Source of the DNA: Christensenella minuta
Lineage (GTDB): Bacteria > Bacillota > Clostridia > Christensenellales > Christensenellaceae
Direction of reading: 5' to 3'
DNA: 64,000 nucleotides
Assembly: GCF_003628755.1 (NCBI RefSeq)
Contig: NZ_CP029256.1
Span: 949,585 to 1,013,584 of the forward strand
How positions within the stretch are numbered: the stretch's first letter is position 1; the number at the start of each line of letters is the position of its first letter. Positions 46,573 to 55,931 of this stretch are shown piece after piece. A program made the position numbers and the translations under genes. A model generated the notes under the pieces. That model was given only the letters and a program-made list of their open reading frames with translations, had not been told where the DNA came from and did not search any database.

Positions 46573-49500
46573 TCATAATATTTTTTTCTTTTCCTTATCA
46601 GCCTGCTGCGCTTTCAAATTTTCAAATGCACTGTAGATCATCAGCTTGATTCGGTTAAGCTGGTTGACCTCTGAAGCGCCCGGATCATAGTCTACGGCCA
46701 CAATATTTGCCTGAGGATATTTATTGCGGATTCCGCGGATCATTCCCTTTCCTACCACATGGTTCGGCAGACAGGCGAACGGCTGGACACAGATAATATT
46801 TGGCGTTCCTTCTTCGATCAGGCTCAGCATTTCCGCTGTCAGGAACCATCCCTCGCCTGTGCAGTTGCCGCAGGAAATCATCTCTTCCGCGCGCTCGGCA
46901 AGATGGCTTATCTCTGGATATGGCTCGTAGTATTTGCTTTTCCGAAGCGCACGCTGAATCGGATTGCGGAACCAGTTGACCAGCCAGATGCCAAACATGG
47001 CGGCTTTATAGACCGCTTTGGATTTTCCCATTTCTTCATGCTTGAATTTGCAGCTGTATAGGCTGTATGTAAAAAATTCCATCAATGCGGGCATTACCGC
47101 CTCTCCGCCTTCGTTTTCAATCACATCAATGGCATGATTGTTGGCGTCGGGATGGTATTTCACAAGGATTTCTCCTACGATACCAACCTTAGGCTTCATT
47201 TCACCGGTGCGCTCGATTGCTTCAAAGTCCCGGACCATCTGCTTGGCAGCTTTCCGATAGCCAAAATAGCGCGTGTGCTCTACGATATCCTGTATTTTCT
47301 CGACCCACCTGTCAAACAACGCATTGGTCTCCCCCTTGTTTTTCTCATAAGGGCGGGTCGCCAGCAATAATTTCTGCAACAGATCACCCAGTGGAATCGC
47401 AAGCAAAAGACGCATCGCAAGACCGCCCGTGAAACGGAATCCCGGGTTTTTCTCCAGCCCAGAGAAGTTGATGGACACCACCACCACTTGGGGAAATCCC
47501 GCTTCTTTCAGCGCCTTTCTCAGAAAGGCCAGATAGTTGGATGCACGGCAGCCGCCGCCTGTCTGCGTCAGCATAATAACCGTATTATCCGGATCAAGCT
47601 TCCCGGTCAAAAACGCATTGACCAGCTGCCCCACCACGATGATCGTCGGATAACATGCGTCGTTGTTCACGTATTTGAGGCCTACGTCAATATCTTCCTT
47701 AGTCACTTCTGTCAACACCTTGAAATGATAACCCGTAGGATCGAAGGCCTGCTTTAGGAACTGAAATTGGAGCGGAGCCATCTGCGGGCAAACAATGGTC
47801 CCTTTCTCCCGCATCTCCTTGGTGAAGATGCGGCGGTGCCACACCGCGTCCTTGCGCTCCGGCTTTGATTTCCCAGCCTGTTCTTCCCTCTGCTCCTTGA
47901 GCGCTGCAATCAGGGACCGAATCCGTATTTTGGCCGCTCCGAGGTTGCTGATCTCATCAATTTTAAGCAGAGTATAAATTTTCCCTGCCGCCGTGATAAT
48001 CTCCTGTACCTGATCCGACGTAATCGCATCCAGGCCGCAGCCAAATGAATTGAGCTGCACAAGCTGGAGGCAGTCGTAGCGTCCAACCGCCGCAGCCGCC
48101 TCATACAGCCGGGTGTGGAAGGCCCACTGGTCCATCACCCGTACCGGGCGCTCAAGATGCCCCAAATGGGCAACGCTGTCCTCGGTCAATACGGCGAGCC
48201 CATAACTCGTGATAAGCGATGGAATCCCATGGTTTATCTCCGCATCTACATGATAGGGCCGCCCCGCAAGCACAATGCCCGTATTTCCGGTTTCCTCGAG
48301 CCATTTGATCGTCTTTTCGCCCTGGTCCCGCATATCCTGCTTAAATGCGTCAAGCGCGGCATATGCGGCTTCTGCGGCTTCCTGGGCCTGGTGTTCCGTA
48401 ATCCCGTATTTGCCAAATTCTTTCATAATCTTCTGCGGCATGAACTCCGGTTCATCAAGCGCCACAAAAAAATTGATAAACTCAATCCCCTGCTCATGAA
48501 GAACATCCATATTGTTCTTGATAACCTCAGGATAGGATGTAACAATCGGGCAATTATAATGGTTGTTCGTATTGTCAAACTCCTTGCGCTCAAAAGGCAC
48601 GCAGGGATAGAATATCCGTTTCACTCCTTTTTCGGCAAGGTTCTCGATATGTCCATGGATCAGCTTCGCCGGATAGCAGACAGTATCCGAGGAAATCGTC
48701 TCCATTCCCTTCTGGAACATGGAATGGCTGGACGGATCCGACAGCACGACGCGGAAGCCAAGCTTGGTAAACATCGTATGCCAGAACGGATAATTCTCAT
48801 AGATATTGAGCGCGCGTGGAATTCCCACCGTTCCGTTAGACGCTTCCTCCTCGCTCAGAGACTCATAATCAAAGACACGCTTCAGCTTATAGTCAAATAG
48901 ATTCGGCATGTCGTTTTTGCGTACAATACCGCTTCCCTTTTCACAGCGGTTTCCGGAAACAAATTTCCGTCCATCCTCAAAGGTCGTAATCGTGAGCATG
49001 CACCTGTTCTCGCATTTCCCGCAGCGTGCAAAACTGCCCTTATACGTGAAGCGGTCAAGCTCCTCACTGGATAATATTGCCGATCGTTTGCCCTTCATTT
49101 CCTTTTTTGCAAGCAGGGCCGCACCGAAGGCACCCATGAGTTCCGCAATATCCGGACGAACGACTTCCCGGCCGAGTTCCAGCTCAAAAGAGCGCAGAAT
49201 CGCATCATTTTTAAAAGTCCCGCCTTGCACGACAATATTTTTGCCAAGATCCTGCGGGTCCTTGACCTTGATTACTTTATAAAGTGCGTTCTTTACAACC
49301 GAATAAGAAAGCCCGGCAGAGATATCTCCCACCGTTGCCCCTTCCTTCTGCGCCTGCTTCACCCGGCTGTTCATAAATACGGTGCAACGCGTTCCGAGGT
49401 CGACAGGATTCTGTGCTTTAAGCGCTTCCTGTGCAAACTCCTGGATGGGTATCCCCAATGAAAAAGCAAATGTCTGCAGAAAGCTGCCGCACCCTGAGGA

Positions 49501-50826
49501 ACACGCTTCATTCAGCATGATTCCATCTACAACGCCATTCTTGATCCGCAGGCATTTCATATCTTGCCCGCCGATATCAATGATTAAGTCCACGTCCTTG
49601 TTAAAAAATTCCGCCGCCTTATAATGCGCCATCGTCTCAATCTCGCCGAGATCAAGCTTCAGCGCTTCTTTTATGATTGCCTCTCCGTAGCCTGTAACGC
49701 ATGCACCCGCAATATAGGCCTTTCCCGGAATTTTATGATAAATATCACGTACGATTTCCACTGCGGAATCGAGCGGACTCCCATCGTTGGAATGGTAATG
49801 GGAATATAGCATCCTACTTTGATCATCGATTAAAACCGCTTTAATCGTTGTGCTCCCGGCATCCAACCCCAGATAGCAGGCTCCTTCGGCATCTTTCAGG
49901 TCGGCGCGCACGGCGTTTTTCTGAGCATGCCGCTTCTGAAACTCGTCATACTCCTCCTGATTTTCAAACAGCGAACGCAGCCGCCTCGTCTCATGCTCTC
50001 CTTCGCCCGCATGTTCGAGCATCCCTGGAAGCTCGCTGATTTGGAATTCCGTTCCTTCCGCCATCAGCGCAGCGCCAAGCGCAACAAAAAGATGTGAATT
50101 TTCCGGATGGATGATCGCTTCATCCTTCAAATTCAGCGTTTCAATAAACCGCTTGCGCAACTCAGTCAAATAATGGAGTGGCCCGCCAAGAAAAGCGACG
50201 TTGCCCCGGATCGGCCTGCCGCACGCAAGCCCGGATATGGTTTGGTTGACGACCGACTGAAAAATTGAGGCGGCTATGTCGTCCTTGGCCGCTCCTTCGT
50301 TGATAAGCGGCTGCACATCCGTTTTCGCAAATACCCCGCAGCGCGCGGCAATCGGATATATCGTATGATAGGTCTTGGCAAACCCGTTCAATCCCATCGG
50401 ATCTGTGTTAAGCAATGTCGCCATCTGGTCTATAAAAGCTCCCGTGCCCCCCGCGCATGTTCCGTTCATACGCTGTTCGAGCGACGGCTTCATATAAGTA
50501 ATTTTCGCATCCTCACCGCCAAGCTCAAGGACAACGTCGGCCTGCGGGATATATTTCTGTGTTGCCCGTGCTCCCGCGACCACTTCCTGAATAAAGGGAA
50601 GTCCTAAAATTTTGGCAACAGAAAGCCCCCCGGAACCTGTGATGGCCGAGGTTACTGTATATGTACCGCATTCCTGCGCAATTTCCTTGAACAGATTTAA
50701 GAGCTCGCCCCTGACGTCTGAAAAATGACGTCGATACCTTTCAAACAAGATATTGTCTTTCTCATCAATCAACACAATTTTGATTGTGGTAGAGCCAATA
50801 TCAAGCCCCAATTTGTATTCCGTCAT
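46573..50826 (-). CDS. Giant 2-hydroxyacyl-CoA dehydratase activase-related protein (two BadF ATPase domains, DUF2229, HgdB-like part)
   Basis: 1417 residues. Two BcrA/BadF-type ATPase domains stand in tandem. The first has GLDIGSTTIK (7-16), NGTCAGGTGAF with Cys124 and RCGVFAKTDVQPL. The second has GLDAGSTTIKAVLI, NEACSSGCGSFLQTFA and RCTVFMNSRV. The Cys positions match the [4Fe-4S] ligands of activases such as HgdC. A cysteine segment CGKCENRC follows, then a DUF2229 region and an HgdB-like C-terminal region with further cysteines (ISCGNCTGEGW). Single-domain activases use ATP to inject one electron into a dehydratase; in this fused family the substrate is unknown. GGGAGG sets the ATG at 50826. 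It is monocistronic. Confidence 0.92.
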   Translation of the reverse strand: MTEYKLGLDIGSTTIKIVLIDEKDNILFERYRRHFSDVRGELLNLFKEIAQECGTYTVTSAITGSGGLSVAKILGLPFIQEVVAGARATQKYIPQADVVLELGGEDAKITYMKPSLEQRMNGTCAGGTGAFIDQMATLLNTDPMGLNGFAKTYHTIYPIAARCGVFAKTDVQPLINEGAAKDDIAASIFQSVVNQTISGLACGRPIRGNVAFLGGPLHYLTELRKRFIETLNLKDEAIIHPENSHLFVALGAALMAEGTEFQISELPGMLEHAGEGEHETRRLRSLFENQEEYDEFQKRHAQKNAVRADLKDAEGACYLGLDAGSTTIKAVLIDDQSRMLYSHYHSNDGSPLDSAVEIVRDIYHKIPGKAYIAGACVTGYGEAIIKEALKLDLGEIETMAHYKAAEFFNKDVDLIIDIGGQDMKCLRIKNGVVDGIMLNEACSSGCGSFLQTFAFSLGIPIQEFAQEALKAQNPVDLGTRCTVFMNSRVKQAQKEGATVGDISAGLSYSVVKNALYKVIKVKDPQDLGKNIVVQGGTFKNDAILRSFELELGREVVRPDIAELMGAFGAALLAKKEMKGKRSAILSSEELDRFTYKGSFARCGKCENRCMLTITTFEDGRKFVSGNRCEKGSGIVRKNDMPNLFDYKLKRVFDYESLSEEEASNGTVGIPRALNIYENYPFWHTMFTKLGFRVVLSDPSSHSMFQKGMETISSDTVCYPAKLIHGHIENLAEKGVKRIFYPCVPFERKEFDNTNNHYNCPIVTSYPEVIKNNMDVLHEQGIEFINFFVALDEPEFMPQKIMKEFGKYGITEHQAQEAAEAAYAALDAFKQDMRDQGEKTIKWLEETGNTGIVLAGRPYHVDAEINHGIPSLITSYGLAVLTEDSVAHLGHLERPVRVMDQWAFHTRLYEAAAAVGRYDCLQLVQLNSFGCGLDAITSDQVQEIITAAGKIYTLLKIDEISNLGAAKIRIRSLIAALKEQREEQAGKSKPERKDAVWHRRIFTKEMREKGTIVCPQMAPLQFQFLKQAFDPTGYHFKVLTEVTKEDIDVGLKYVNNDACYPTIIVVGQLVNAFLTGKLDPDNTVIMLTQTGGGCRASNYLAFLRKALKEAGFPQVVVVSINFSGLEKNPGFRFTGGLAMRLLLAIPLGDLLQKLLLATRPYEKNKGETNALFDRWVEKIQDIVEHTRYFGYRKAAKQMVRDFEAIERTGEMKPKVGIVGEILVKYHPDANNHAIDVIENEGGEAVMPALMEFFTYSLYSCKFKHEEMGKSKAVYKAAMFGIWLVNWFRNPIQRALRKSKYYEPYPEISHLAERAEEMISCGNCTGEGWFLTAEMLSLIEEGTPNIICVQPFACLPNHVVGKGMIRGIRNKYPQANIVAVDYDPGASEVNQLNRIKLMIYSAFENLKAQQADKEKKKIL

Positions 50827-50890
50827 AACTACCTCCCGCTGAGAAAATATTATAACAAATATATGTGAACTATACAAGAACGCAAAAAAA

Positions 50891-50914
50891 GAACGGACGC
50901 TTTTGCATCCGTTC
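50891..50914 (-). terminator. Terminator of the NlpC/P60 gene
   Basis: GAACGGA and TCCGTTC arms with additional inner pairing, followed by TTTTTTT on the minus strand. Confidence 0.85.
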
Positions 50915-50934
50915 CTGAAGTTTCTTTTAAAGTC

Positions 50935-52410
50935 TTAGAGAGGTCTCTTGCCACAGATAAAGCGGCTTTGGAACCAAGAACCCATATTTCTCACAACGAT
51001 CGCATCCTGACCAGAGGAAGCATCCACTACCTGACCACCGCCAAGATAGATCGCCACATGTCCCGTTACGCATACAATATCGCCACGCTGCAAATCATCC
51101 CAGCCTACCGTCGTATATCCGGAGCCTGCCCAGCCGCCGGACGTCATATAGCCAATGCCATTGCCGCTCTCCTTAAGAGCATAGTAGACGAAGCCGGAGC
51201 AGTCGAACTCATTGGGACCTTTTGCGCCAAGCGTGTAGCCCTTCCCAACCTGAGCCAAAGCTACATCGATAAAGGCTTCTACAGACCCCGGGTCAGCCGT
51301 ATAAGACGGGCTGCTGCTACCGCCGGACGAGCTTGAGCTTCCGCCGCCCGAAGAACCGGAGGAACTGTTGCCCTTATTGCCGCCGGAAGAACCGTTCCCT
51401 TTGCTGCCGGATGAATCGCTCCCGCTTTCCTTTTTCGGTTCCTCATATTCGAGCGCCTTTTCAGCCTCTCCCGAATAAATCAACTCTTCCGTCATATGGC
51501 CGACACTGCCGTCGTCCGTCAAACCATTCATTCTCTGGAAATACTTCACAGCTTTTTCGGTCTCTTCACCAAAGTAGCCGCTCGCGGAGGAAATCGGGTA
51601 ACCGAGTGCCATCAGCCGTTCCTGCATCCGCTCTACATCATAACCTTCAGCGCCAAGGGACATCGTATATTCCTTCGCCTGGTCAGAGAACAGCAATGCC
51701 TGTGTTTCCGGTCCTGCCGCTCCATCGACCGCAAGGCCGTGTTTTCTCTGGAAATATTTGATCGCCTGTGCCGTCTGGGGTCCGTAATAATCCGTTGTTT
51801 CATCAGCGCCCATGTAATAGAGATCCATCAATCTCTGCTGCAACGCTGGCACGGAAGCATCATTCATGCCTTCCGTCAACATAACATATTGAGGAGTCGG
51901 CTCAGGGGTCGGCGTTGGCTCTTCCGCAGTCTTCGCCACCGCCGCGTCTGTTTCCGCTTCACCCGACGCTACGGTAGTCTCTTCGACAACTGCCTGCGTC
52001 GTGTCCGTAATCTCCGGTGCCGCTGCCATAGCGGTTGTTCCCGCCTGTGCTTCTACGTTATATTCTGCAACCTGTACCATTTCCGGCACGTCGGGTTCTG
52101 CCTGTGCGGTATCTCCATTCGCAGCCATAACCATAACCGGAACCATAACCGCCACGACAGCGATTGCCACGACCGCAGTGAAACGGTTGCGGTTTACACG
52201 CCGCGCCGTATAGCGACGCGTCCCGCGCCGAGCCGGCCTCTGCATAGTAATCCTGCTCCGGGACCTTCCCGTGGACATGGTTACATTTCCTGATCTTTTT
52301 GCACTTACATGGATATTGGAAATTGAGTCTTTCACCTGTGAAAGCTTGTCTTTCGTTGCATTGAATGCTTTAGAAAAACCCTCTTTAACATTAGATATAA
52401 TATGATTCAT
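50935..52410 (-). CDS. Secreted NlpC/P60 peptidoglycan hydrolase with two PG-binding domains
   Basis: 491 residues. A basic cytoplasmic N-terminus (1-76, Arg-rich) precedes a membrane segment (about 77-97), then an Ala/Thr/Glu/Pro-rich linker. Two peptidoglycan-binding type 1 repeats follow (about 178-240 and 250-312, each with KYFQR). A Ser/Gly linker (329-368) leads to a C-terminal NlpC/P60 domain with Cys404 in FDCSGFVYY and His451 in GHVAIYLG. It should cleave peptide stems of the wall. The long basic N-terminus ahead of the membrane segment suggests that it may stay anchored. GGAG precedes the ATG, and a near-consensus promoter drives it alone. Confidence 0.93.
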   Translation of the reverse strand: MNHIISNVKEGFSKAFNATKDKLSQVKDSISNIHVSAKRSGNVTMSTGRSRSRITMQRPARRGTRRYTARRVNRNRFTAVVAIAVVAVMVPVMVMAANGDTAQAEPDVPEMVQVAEYNVEAQAGTTAMAAAPEITDTTQAVVEETTVASGEAETDAAVAKTAEEPTPTPEPTPQYVMLTEGMNDASVPALQQRLMDLYYMGADETTDYYGPQTAQAIKYFQRKHGLAVDGAAGPETQALLFSDQAKEYTMSLGAEGYDVERMQERLMALGYPISSASGYFGEETEKAVKYFQRMNGLTDDGSVGHMTEELIYSGEAEKALEYEEPKKESGSDSSGSKGNGSSGGNKGNSSSGSSGGGSSSSSGGSSSPSYTADPGSVEAFIDVALAQVGKGYTLGAKGPNEFDCSGFVYYALKESGNGIGYMTSGGWAGSGYTTVGWDDLQRGDIVCVTGHVAIYLGGGQVVDASSGQDAIVVRNMGSWFQSRFICGKRPL

Positions 52411-52471
52411 ATTAATCTCCTCTGTTTTTTTACGAAGCTATAAAGTACCATTTCACCTTATAACTTTGATT

Positions 52472-52500
52472 ATTATACAATGTTTGGTTAGTTTTGTAAA
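52472..52500 (-). promoter_or_regulatory. NlpC/P60 gene promoter
   Basis: Minus strand TTTACA (52495-52500), 17-base spacer and perfect TATAAT (52472-52477). Confidence 0.88.
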
Positions 52501-52553
52501 TAGTTTCGTAATAAATTATTCATAGTTTTTTCAAAACTGCATCACACAGGGGT

Positions 52554-53210
52554 TCAGAACTGTCCCAGGGGGCAGGCTGCCATGCAAATTCCACATACGG
52601 CTCCCCTGCCGATTCCCTGATATGTTTTTTTCATATAAGCGCTGCACAGATCCACGTCCATCATATCTTCCAGCGAAGCCGCATCTTCCCACTTTTTTCC
52701 GCGAAGCGCTCCGCTCGGGCATGCCGCAACGCATTTCCCACACCCGCTGCAGGGATTTTCAACCGGTGCGGACCTTCCGACAGGCATATCCGTCATTACG
52801 GTCCCAAGACGCACTCCCGCTCCATAGCGCGGGGTAACCAGAAGGTCGTTCATGCCGATCCCTCCGATCCCACACAGCACCGCCGCCGCTTTATGGGAAA
52901 AAAGGCCGCGATAGCCGTCGTCGCTCACGGACTGGGATGCTGGGATATAGGCCGCATCGTAGGCTTCCGCTTTGATCGCCAGAACCAGCGCATAAGAAAT
53001 ATGGTCAATATATGCGTTGCATGTGCGGTAATGGTGGAAATACGTTTTTGTCGGGCCTGTTTCCGCAACCTCCTGCACGATGGCACGCGGTAGCGGTAAC
53101 GCAAACGAGATTACATTGGGCAGGGCCTCATATACCCGCAGTCCTTGCGGCAATACCCCGCTTCCATATAATGTAACGCCCTTTTCACGAAAAATTTTTG
53201 TGTAATCCAA
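52554..53210 (-). CDS. Ferredoxin-type 4Fe-4S protein (QueG-related fold, short)
   Basis: 218 residues. The N-terminal half resembles the corrinoid-binding region of epoxyqueuosine reductase-like proteins (AAVLCGIGGIGMNDLLVTPR). The C-terminal half has two [4Fe-4S] motifs, CSGCGKCVAACPSGAL and CGICMAACPLG. It lacks the C-terminal extension of true QueG and so is probably an unassigned electron-transfer or reductase protein. The start is a TTG three bases after the stop of the 41-residue gamma-like gene, with only a distant GAAGGAAG. Translation is therefore probably coupled. Confidence 0.75.
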   Translation of the reverse strand: MDYTKIFREKGVTLYGSGVLPQGLRVYEALPNVISFALPLPRAIVQEVAETGPTKTYFHHYRTCNAYIDHISYALVLAIKAEAYDAAYIPASQSVSDDGYRGLFSHKAAAVLCGIGGIGMNDLLVTPRYGAGVRLGTVMTDMPVGRSAPVENPCSGCGKCVAACPSGALRGKKWEDAASLEDMMDVDLCSAYMKKTYQGIGRGAVCGICMAACPLGQF

Positions 53211-53212
53211 AC

Positions 53213-53338
53213 CTATTGCTTCTTCCTTCTTGTTACCTTATTAATAACGAGAACCGCTACGCAAATTGCGGCGATTACCACAAAGATCGAGACCATCCCC
53301 TGCCACATAAGCTGGAGGGAACCTGAAATTGCATCCAT
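53213..53338 (-). CDS. Tiny OadG-like gamma subunit of a Na+ decarboxylase
   Basis: 41 residues, MDAISGSLQLMWQGMVSIFV then VIAAICVAVLVINKV and a basic end TRRKKQ. One membrane segment with a short basic cytoplasmic tail and the WQGMVSIF sequence match the N-terminal part of sodium-pump decarboxylase gamma subunits, but the usual C-terminal extension is missing. AAAGGA precedes the ATG. It starts 16 bases after the beta-subunit gene, which supports the assignment. Confidence 0.7.
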   Translation of the reverse strand: MDAISGSLQLMWQGMVSIFVVIAAICVAVLVINKVTRRKKQ

Positions 53339-53354
53339 AATATTTTCCTTTCTT

Positions 53355-54491
53355 TTATATCAGCGCCGGTACGAGTCCGAGAATCACGCCGCCAGCAATC
53401 ACCGAAGCGATCTGCCCCGAAACGTTTGCCCCTACCGCAAACATCAGCAGATGATTCTGGTTATTCGCCTCAAGCCCCATTTTCTGTACCACGCGTGCGG
53501 ACATCGGGAACGCCGATATCCCGGCAGCACCGATCATGGGATTCAACTTCTTCCTGCTGAACAGGTTCAACAGCTTTGCAAACAGCACGCCCGCAATTGT
53601 ATCAAAGAAAAACGCTACGAGTCCGAGACACATAATGAGAATCGTCTGTATGTTTACAAAATTTTCCGCCTTCATCGTGGAAGCGATCGTGATACCGAGC
53701 AGCAACGTGATAAGATTGACAAGAACCTTTTGTGCCGTATCTGAAAGGGAATCCAGTACTCCACATTCCCGCAGCAAGTTGCCAAACATCAGGAAACCAA
53801 CCAGCGCAATGGAAGCCGGGGCTACAAGACCTGCGATCATCGTTACGACGATCGGGAATAAAATCTTTGCGATCCTCGGAATGTCTTCCCCATGATATTC
53901 CATCTTGATCGCACGTTCCTTCTTGCTCGTTACAAGCTTGATGGCAAGCGGCTGTATGATGGGCACGAGCGCCATATAAGAATAGGCCGCAACTGCAATT
54001 GCGCCGACATACTTGCTTCCGAGCACCTGAGAAACGAGAATCGAAGTAGGACCGTCCGCCGCACCGATAATACCGATGGAAGCTGCGTCTGTGAGCGAAA
54101 AACCCATTGCCGAAGCGGCAAAAATCGTTGCGAAGATACCAAACTGGGCTGCCGCTCCAAAGAACAGCAGCTTAGGATTTTTAAGCAGCGGCCCAAAGTC
54201 GATCATTGCGCCAATACCGATAAAAAGCAAAAGCGGCATCGCTTCCGACGCGGAAATCCCTACGCTGAACAGCCAGTCTACAATTCCGTTTACCGGCCCG
54301 ATCCCTGCCATCACCTGGTCGACCGCACCTGAAAAAGGAATGTTGACCAGGATCGCGCCAAAGCCCATCGGCAAAAGCAGCGCGGGTTCCAGTTTCTTAG
54401 AAATCGCGAGGAAAATAAGTACGCCCCCCACAGCGAACATAACGATCTGCTGCCATGTGAGCGCGGCAAACCCTTCCACCAAAAATTCCAT
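53355..54491 (-). CDS. Sodium-ion-translocating decarboxylase, beta subunit
   Basis: 378 residues, about ten hydrophobic segments, of the OadB/GcdB/MmdB family that couples decarboxylation of a biotin-bound carboxyl group to sodium export. Conserved parts include MPLLLFIGIGAMIDFGPLL, SIGIIGAADGPTSI with the ion-site Asp, and GANVSGQIASVIAGG with the Asn and Ser near the end. AAGGAG precedes the ATG. Only a gamma-like peptide accompanies it; the alpha carboxyltransferase and biotin carrier are absent, so the substrate (oxaloacetate, methylmalonyl- or glutaconyl-CoA) cannot be told. Confidence 0.93.
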   Translation of the reverse strand: MEFLVEGFAALTWQQIVMFAVGGVLIFLAISKKLEPALLLPMGFGAILVNIPFSGAVDQVMAGIGPVNGIVDWLFSVGISASEAMPLLLFIGIGAMIDFGPLLKNPKLLFFGAAAQFGIFATIFAASAMGFSLTDAASIGIIGAADGPTSILVSQVLGSKYVGAIAVAAYSYMALVPIIQPLAIKLVTSKKERAIKMEYHGEDIPRIAKILFPIVVTMIAGLVAPASIALVGFLMFGNLLRECGVLDSLSDTAQKVLVNLITLLLGITIASTMKAENFVNIQTILIMCLGLVAFFFDTIAGVLFAKLLNLFSRKKLNPMIGAAGISAFPMSARVVQKMGLEANNQNHLLMFAVGANVSGQIASVIAGGVILGLVPALI

Positions 54492-54684
54492 TGGTTTCTC
54501 CTTTGTTGTATGTTGTAATTTACTTTATAAACATCCAGAAACAGTATATCATTGTCTTTTCCCAATGGAAACAGATTTTATAAAAATTTTAGACCTCCTG
54601 CGCCGCCCTCCGCAGGGCAGTATTTTGTTTCATGTCCCCTTCCTTGTGTTATACTGAAAGAAACGACCGGAGGTGAACAGCGCG

Positions 54685-55260
54685 ATGAAAGTAATCGCAT
54701 TCAACGGAAGCCCGCATAAGCGCGGGAATACTTACCATAGCCTGAAGCTTGCCTGTGACGAAATGAACACCCGCGGCATCGAAACTGAAATTGTACAGGT
54801 TGGCGGAAAACCGCTTCGCGGATGTATCGACTGCGGCCATTGCAAGAATATCATGGATCACCGATGCTCCATCGCTACCGACGAAATGAACGACTTTATC
54901 ATAAAGGCAATCGGGGCAGACGGCATCCTGATTGGTTCGCCGGTCTATTTCGCGAATATGACTCCTGAAACGAAATGCCTGATCGACCGGCTTGGACGCG
55001 TAACACGCAACAACGGATTTCTACTTAAAAACAAACCGGGCGCCGCCGTCGTTTCGGCTCGCCGTTCCGGCGAAACTTTTACCTTCTCTGCCATCAATTA
55101 TCTGTTTCAGGCAAGCCAGATGCCCATCGTGACCTCTTCCCACTGGAACTTCATGATGGCGGAAGGCCGGAACGATTGGGAACGGGATGAGGAAGGCCTC
55201 GAAACCATGAAACTGCTCGGTGAAAACATGGCCTGGATGCTTGAAAGGTTCGCTGACTGA
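54685..55260 (+). CDS. Flavodoxin-fold NAD(P)H-dependent FMN reductase
   Basis: A 191-residue protein of the iron-sulfur-flavoprotein-like/FMN reductase group. The FMN phosphate loop is FNGSPHKRGNTY, and GSPVYFANMTPETKCLIDR and ARRSGETFTFSAINY follow. CIDCGHC near residue 50 resembles the compact cysteine motif of Isf-type proteins. It may carry an iron-sulfur cluster, but the substrate is unknown. GGAGGTG lies ahead of the ATG at 54685; a GTG at 54673 lies in the ribosome binding site. Confidence 0.87.
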   Translation: MKVIAFNGSPHKRGNTYHSLKLACDEMNTRGIETEIVQVGGKPLRGCIDCGHCKNIMDHRCSIATDEMNDFIIKAIGADGILIGSPVYFANMTPETKCLIDRLGRVTRNNGFLLKNKPGAAVVSARRSGETFTFSAINYLFQASQMPIVTSSHWNFMMAEGRNDWERDEEGLETMKLLGENMAWMLERFAD

Positions 55261-55276
55261 CTTTTTCTGTTTGCTG

Positions 55277-55303
55277 AAAAAAAGCGCCGAACGGCGCTTT
55301 TTT
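55277..55303. terminator. Bidirectional terminator
   Basis: A-run plus GCGCCG pairs with CGGCGC plus T-run around a 2-base loop, between the convergent reductase and methyltransferase genes. Confidence 0.9.
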
Positions 55304-55931
55304 ATTTCGTTGCGATTGCGCACAGCCATCCTTTTTCTTTCCTGGTGTCAACAGTCACTTCCATAAATCCCGCTTCTTTCAGCATGGTTTTCAGTTCCTC
55401 GGGCGTGTTGTTATGCATTTTAAGCGTTTTTACAATATATTTATCTTCCTCGCTCTGGCTGTCATGATTGTACATCTCCGCGACGATCGCGAAAATACCG
55501 CCCGGTTTCATCACCCGGCGCACTTCTCTGAAATCATGCGCTAAATCCGGCCAGAAGTAATAGCTCTCGACCGTGGTCACAAGGTCGAACATGCCGTCCC
55601 GAAACGGAAGATCGGATACGCTCCCGTGAACGACCTCCATTTTTCCGCTTGCCACATCCGCTTCGTTTTCCTGCTTCGCTACTCTTACGGACGTTTCGGA
55701 ATAATCGATGCCGAACAGCTTTCCCTTCCTTGTGCGCTGCGATAATTGCTTGAGCGCCTTTCCGCCCCCACAGCCAATGTCAAGGACTGCCGCGCTGTCC
55801 TCGACATCAAAATGGGAAAATCCCCACGTAGTCAGTTCCGCATGGCTTTCGTTCATCCGGCGGATCGTTTGCTCTCCAATCTCTCCTTCCGGCCGCTTGC
55901 AATTCTGTAAAACTTCATCAGGCGTCTTCAT
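55302..55931 (-). CDS. Class I SAM-dependent methyltransferase
   Basis: A 209-residue Rossmann methyltransferase with motif I VLDIGCGGGKAL, motif II region LFGIDYSETSV, VVHGSVSDLPF and MKPGGIFAIV. It resembles UbiE/Methyltransf_11 members, and the substrate is unknown. It overlaps the typA stop by 4 bp (ATGA), so it is translationally coupled to typA. The SAH that it produces would be recycled by AhcY and the MtaD-type deaminase of this window. Confidence 0.88.
   Translation of the reverse strand: MKTPDEVLQNCKRPEGEIGEQTIRRMNESHAELTTWGFSHFDVEDSAAVLDIGCGGGKALKQLSQRTRKGKLFGIDYSETSVRVAKQENEADVASGKMEVVHGSVSDLPFRDGMFDLVTTVESYYFWPDLAHDFREVRRVMKPGGIFAIVAEMYNHDSQSEEDKYIVKTLKMHNNTPEELKTMLKEAGFMEVTVDTRKEKGWLCAIATK

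Noticed and set aside
52554-53210. Calling the 4Fe-4S protein queG
   Set aside because: It is much shorter than QueG and ends at the second cluster motif; the similarity covers only the core.
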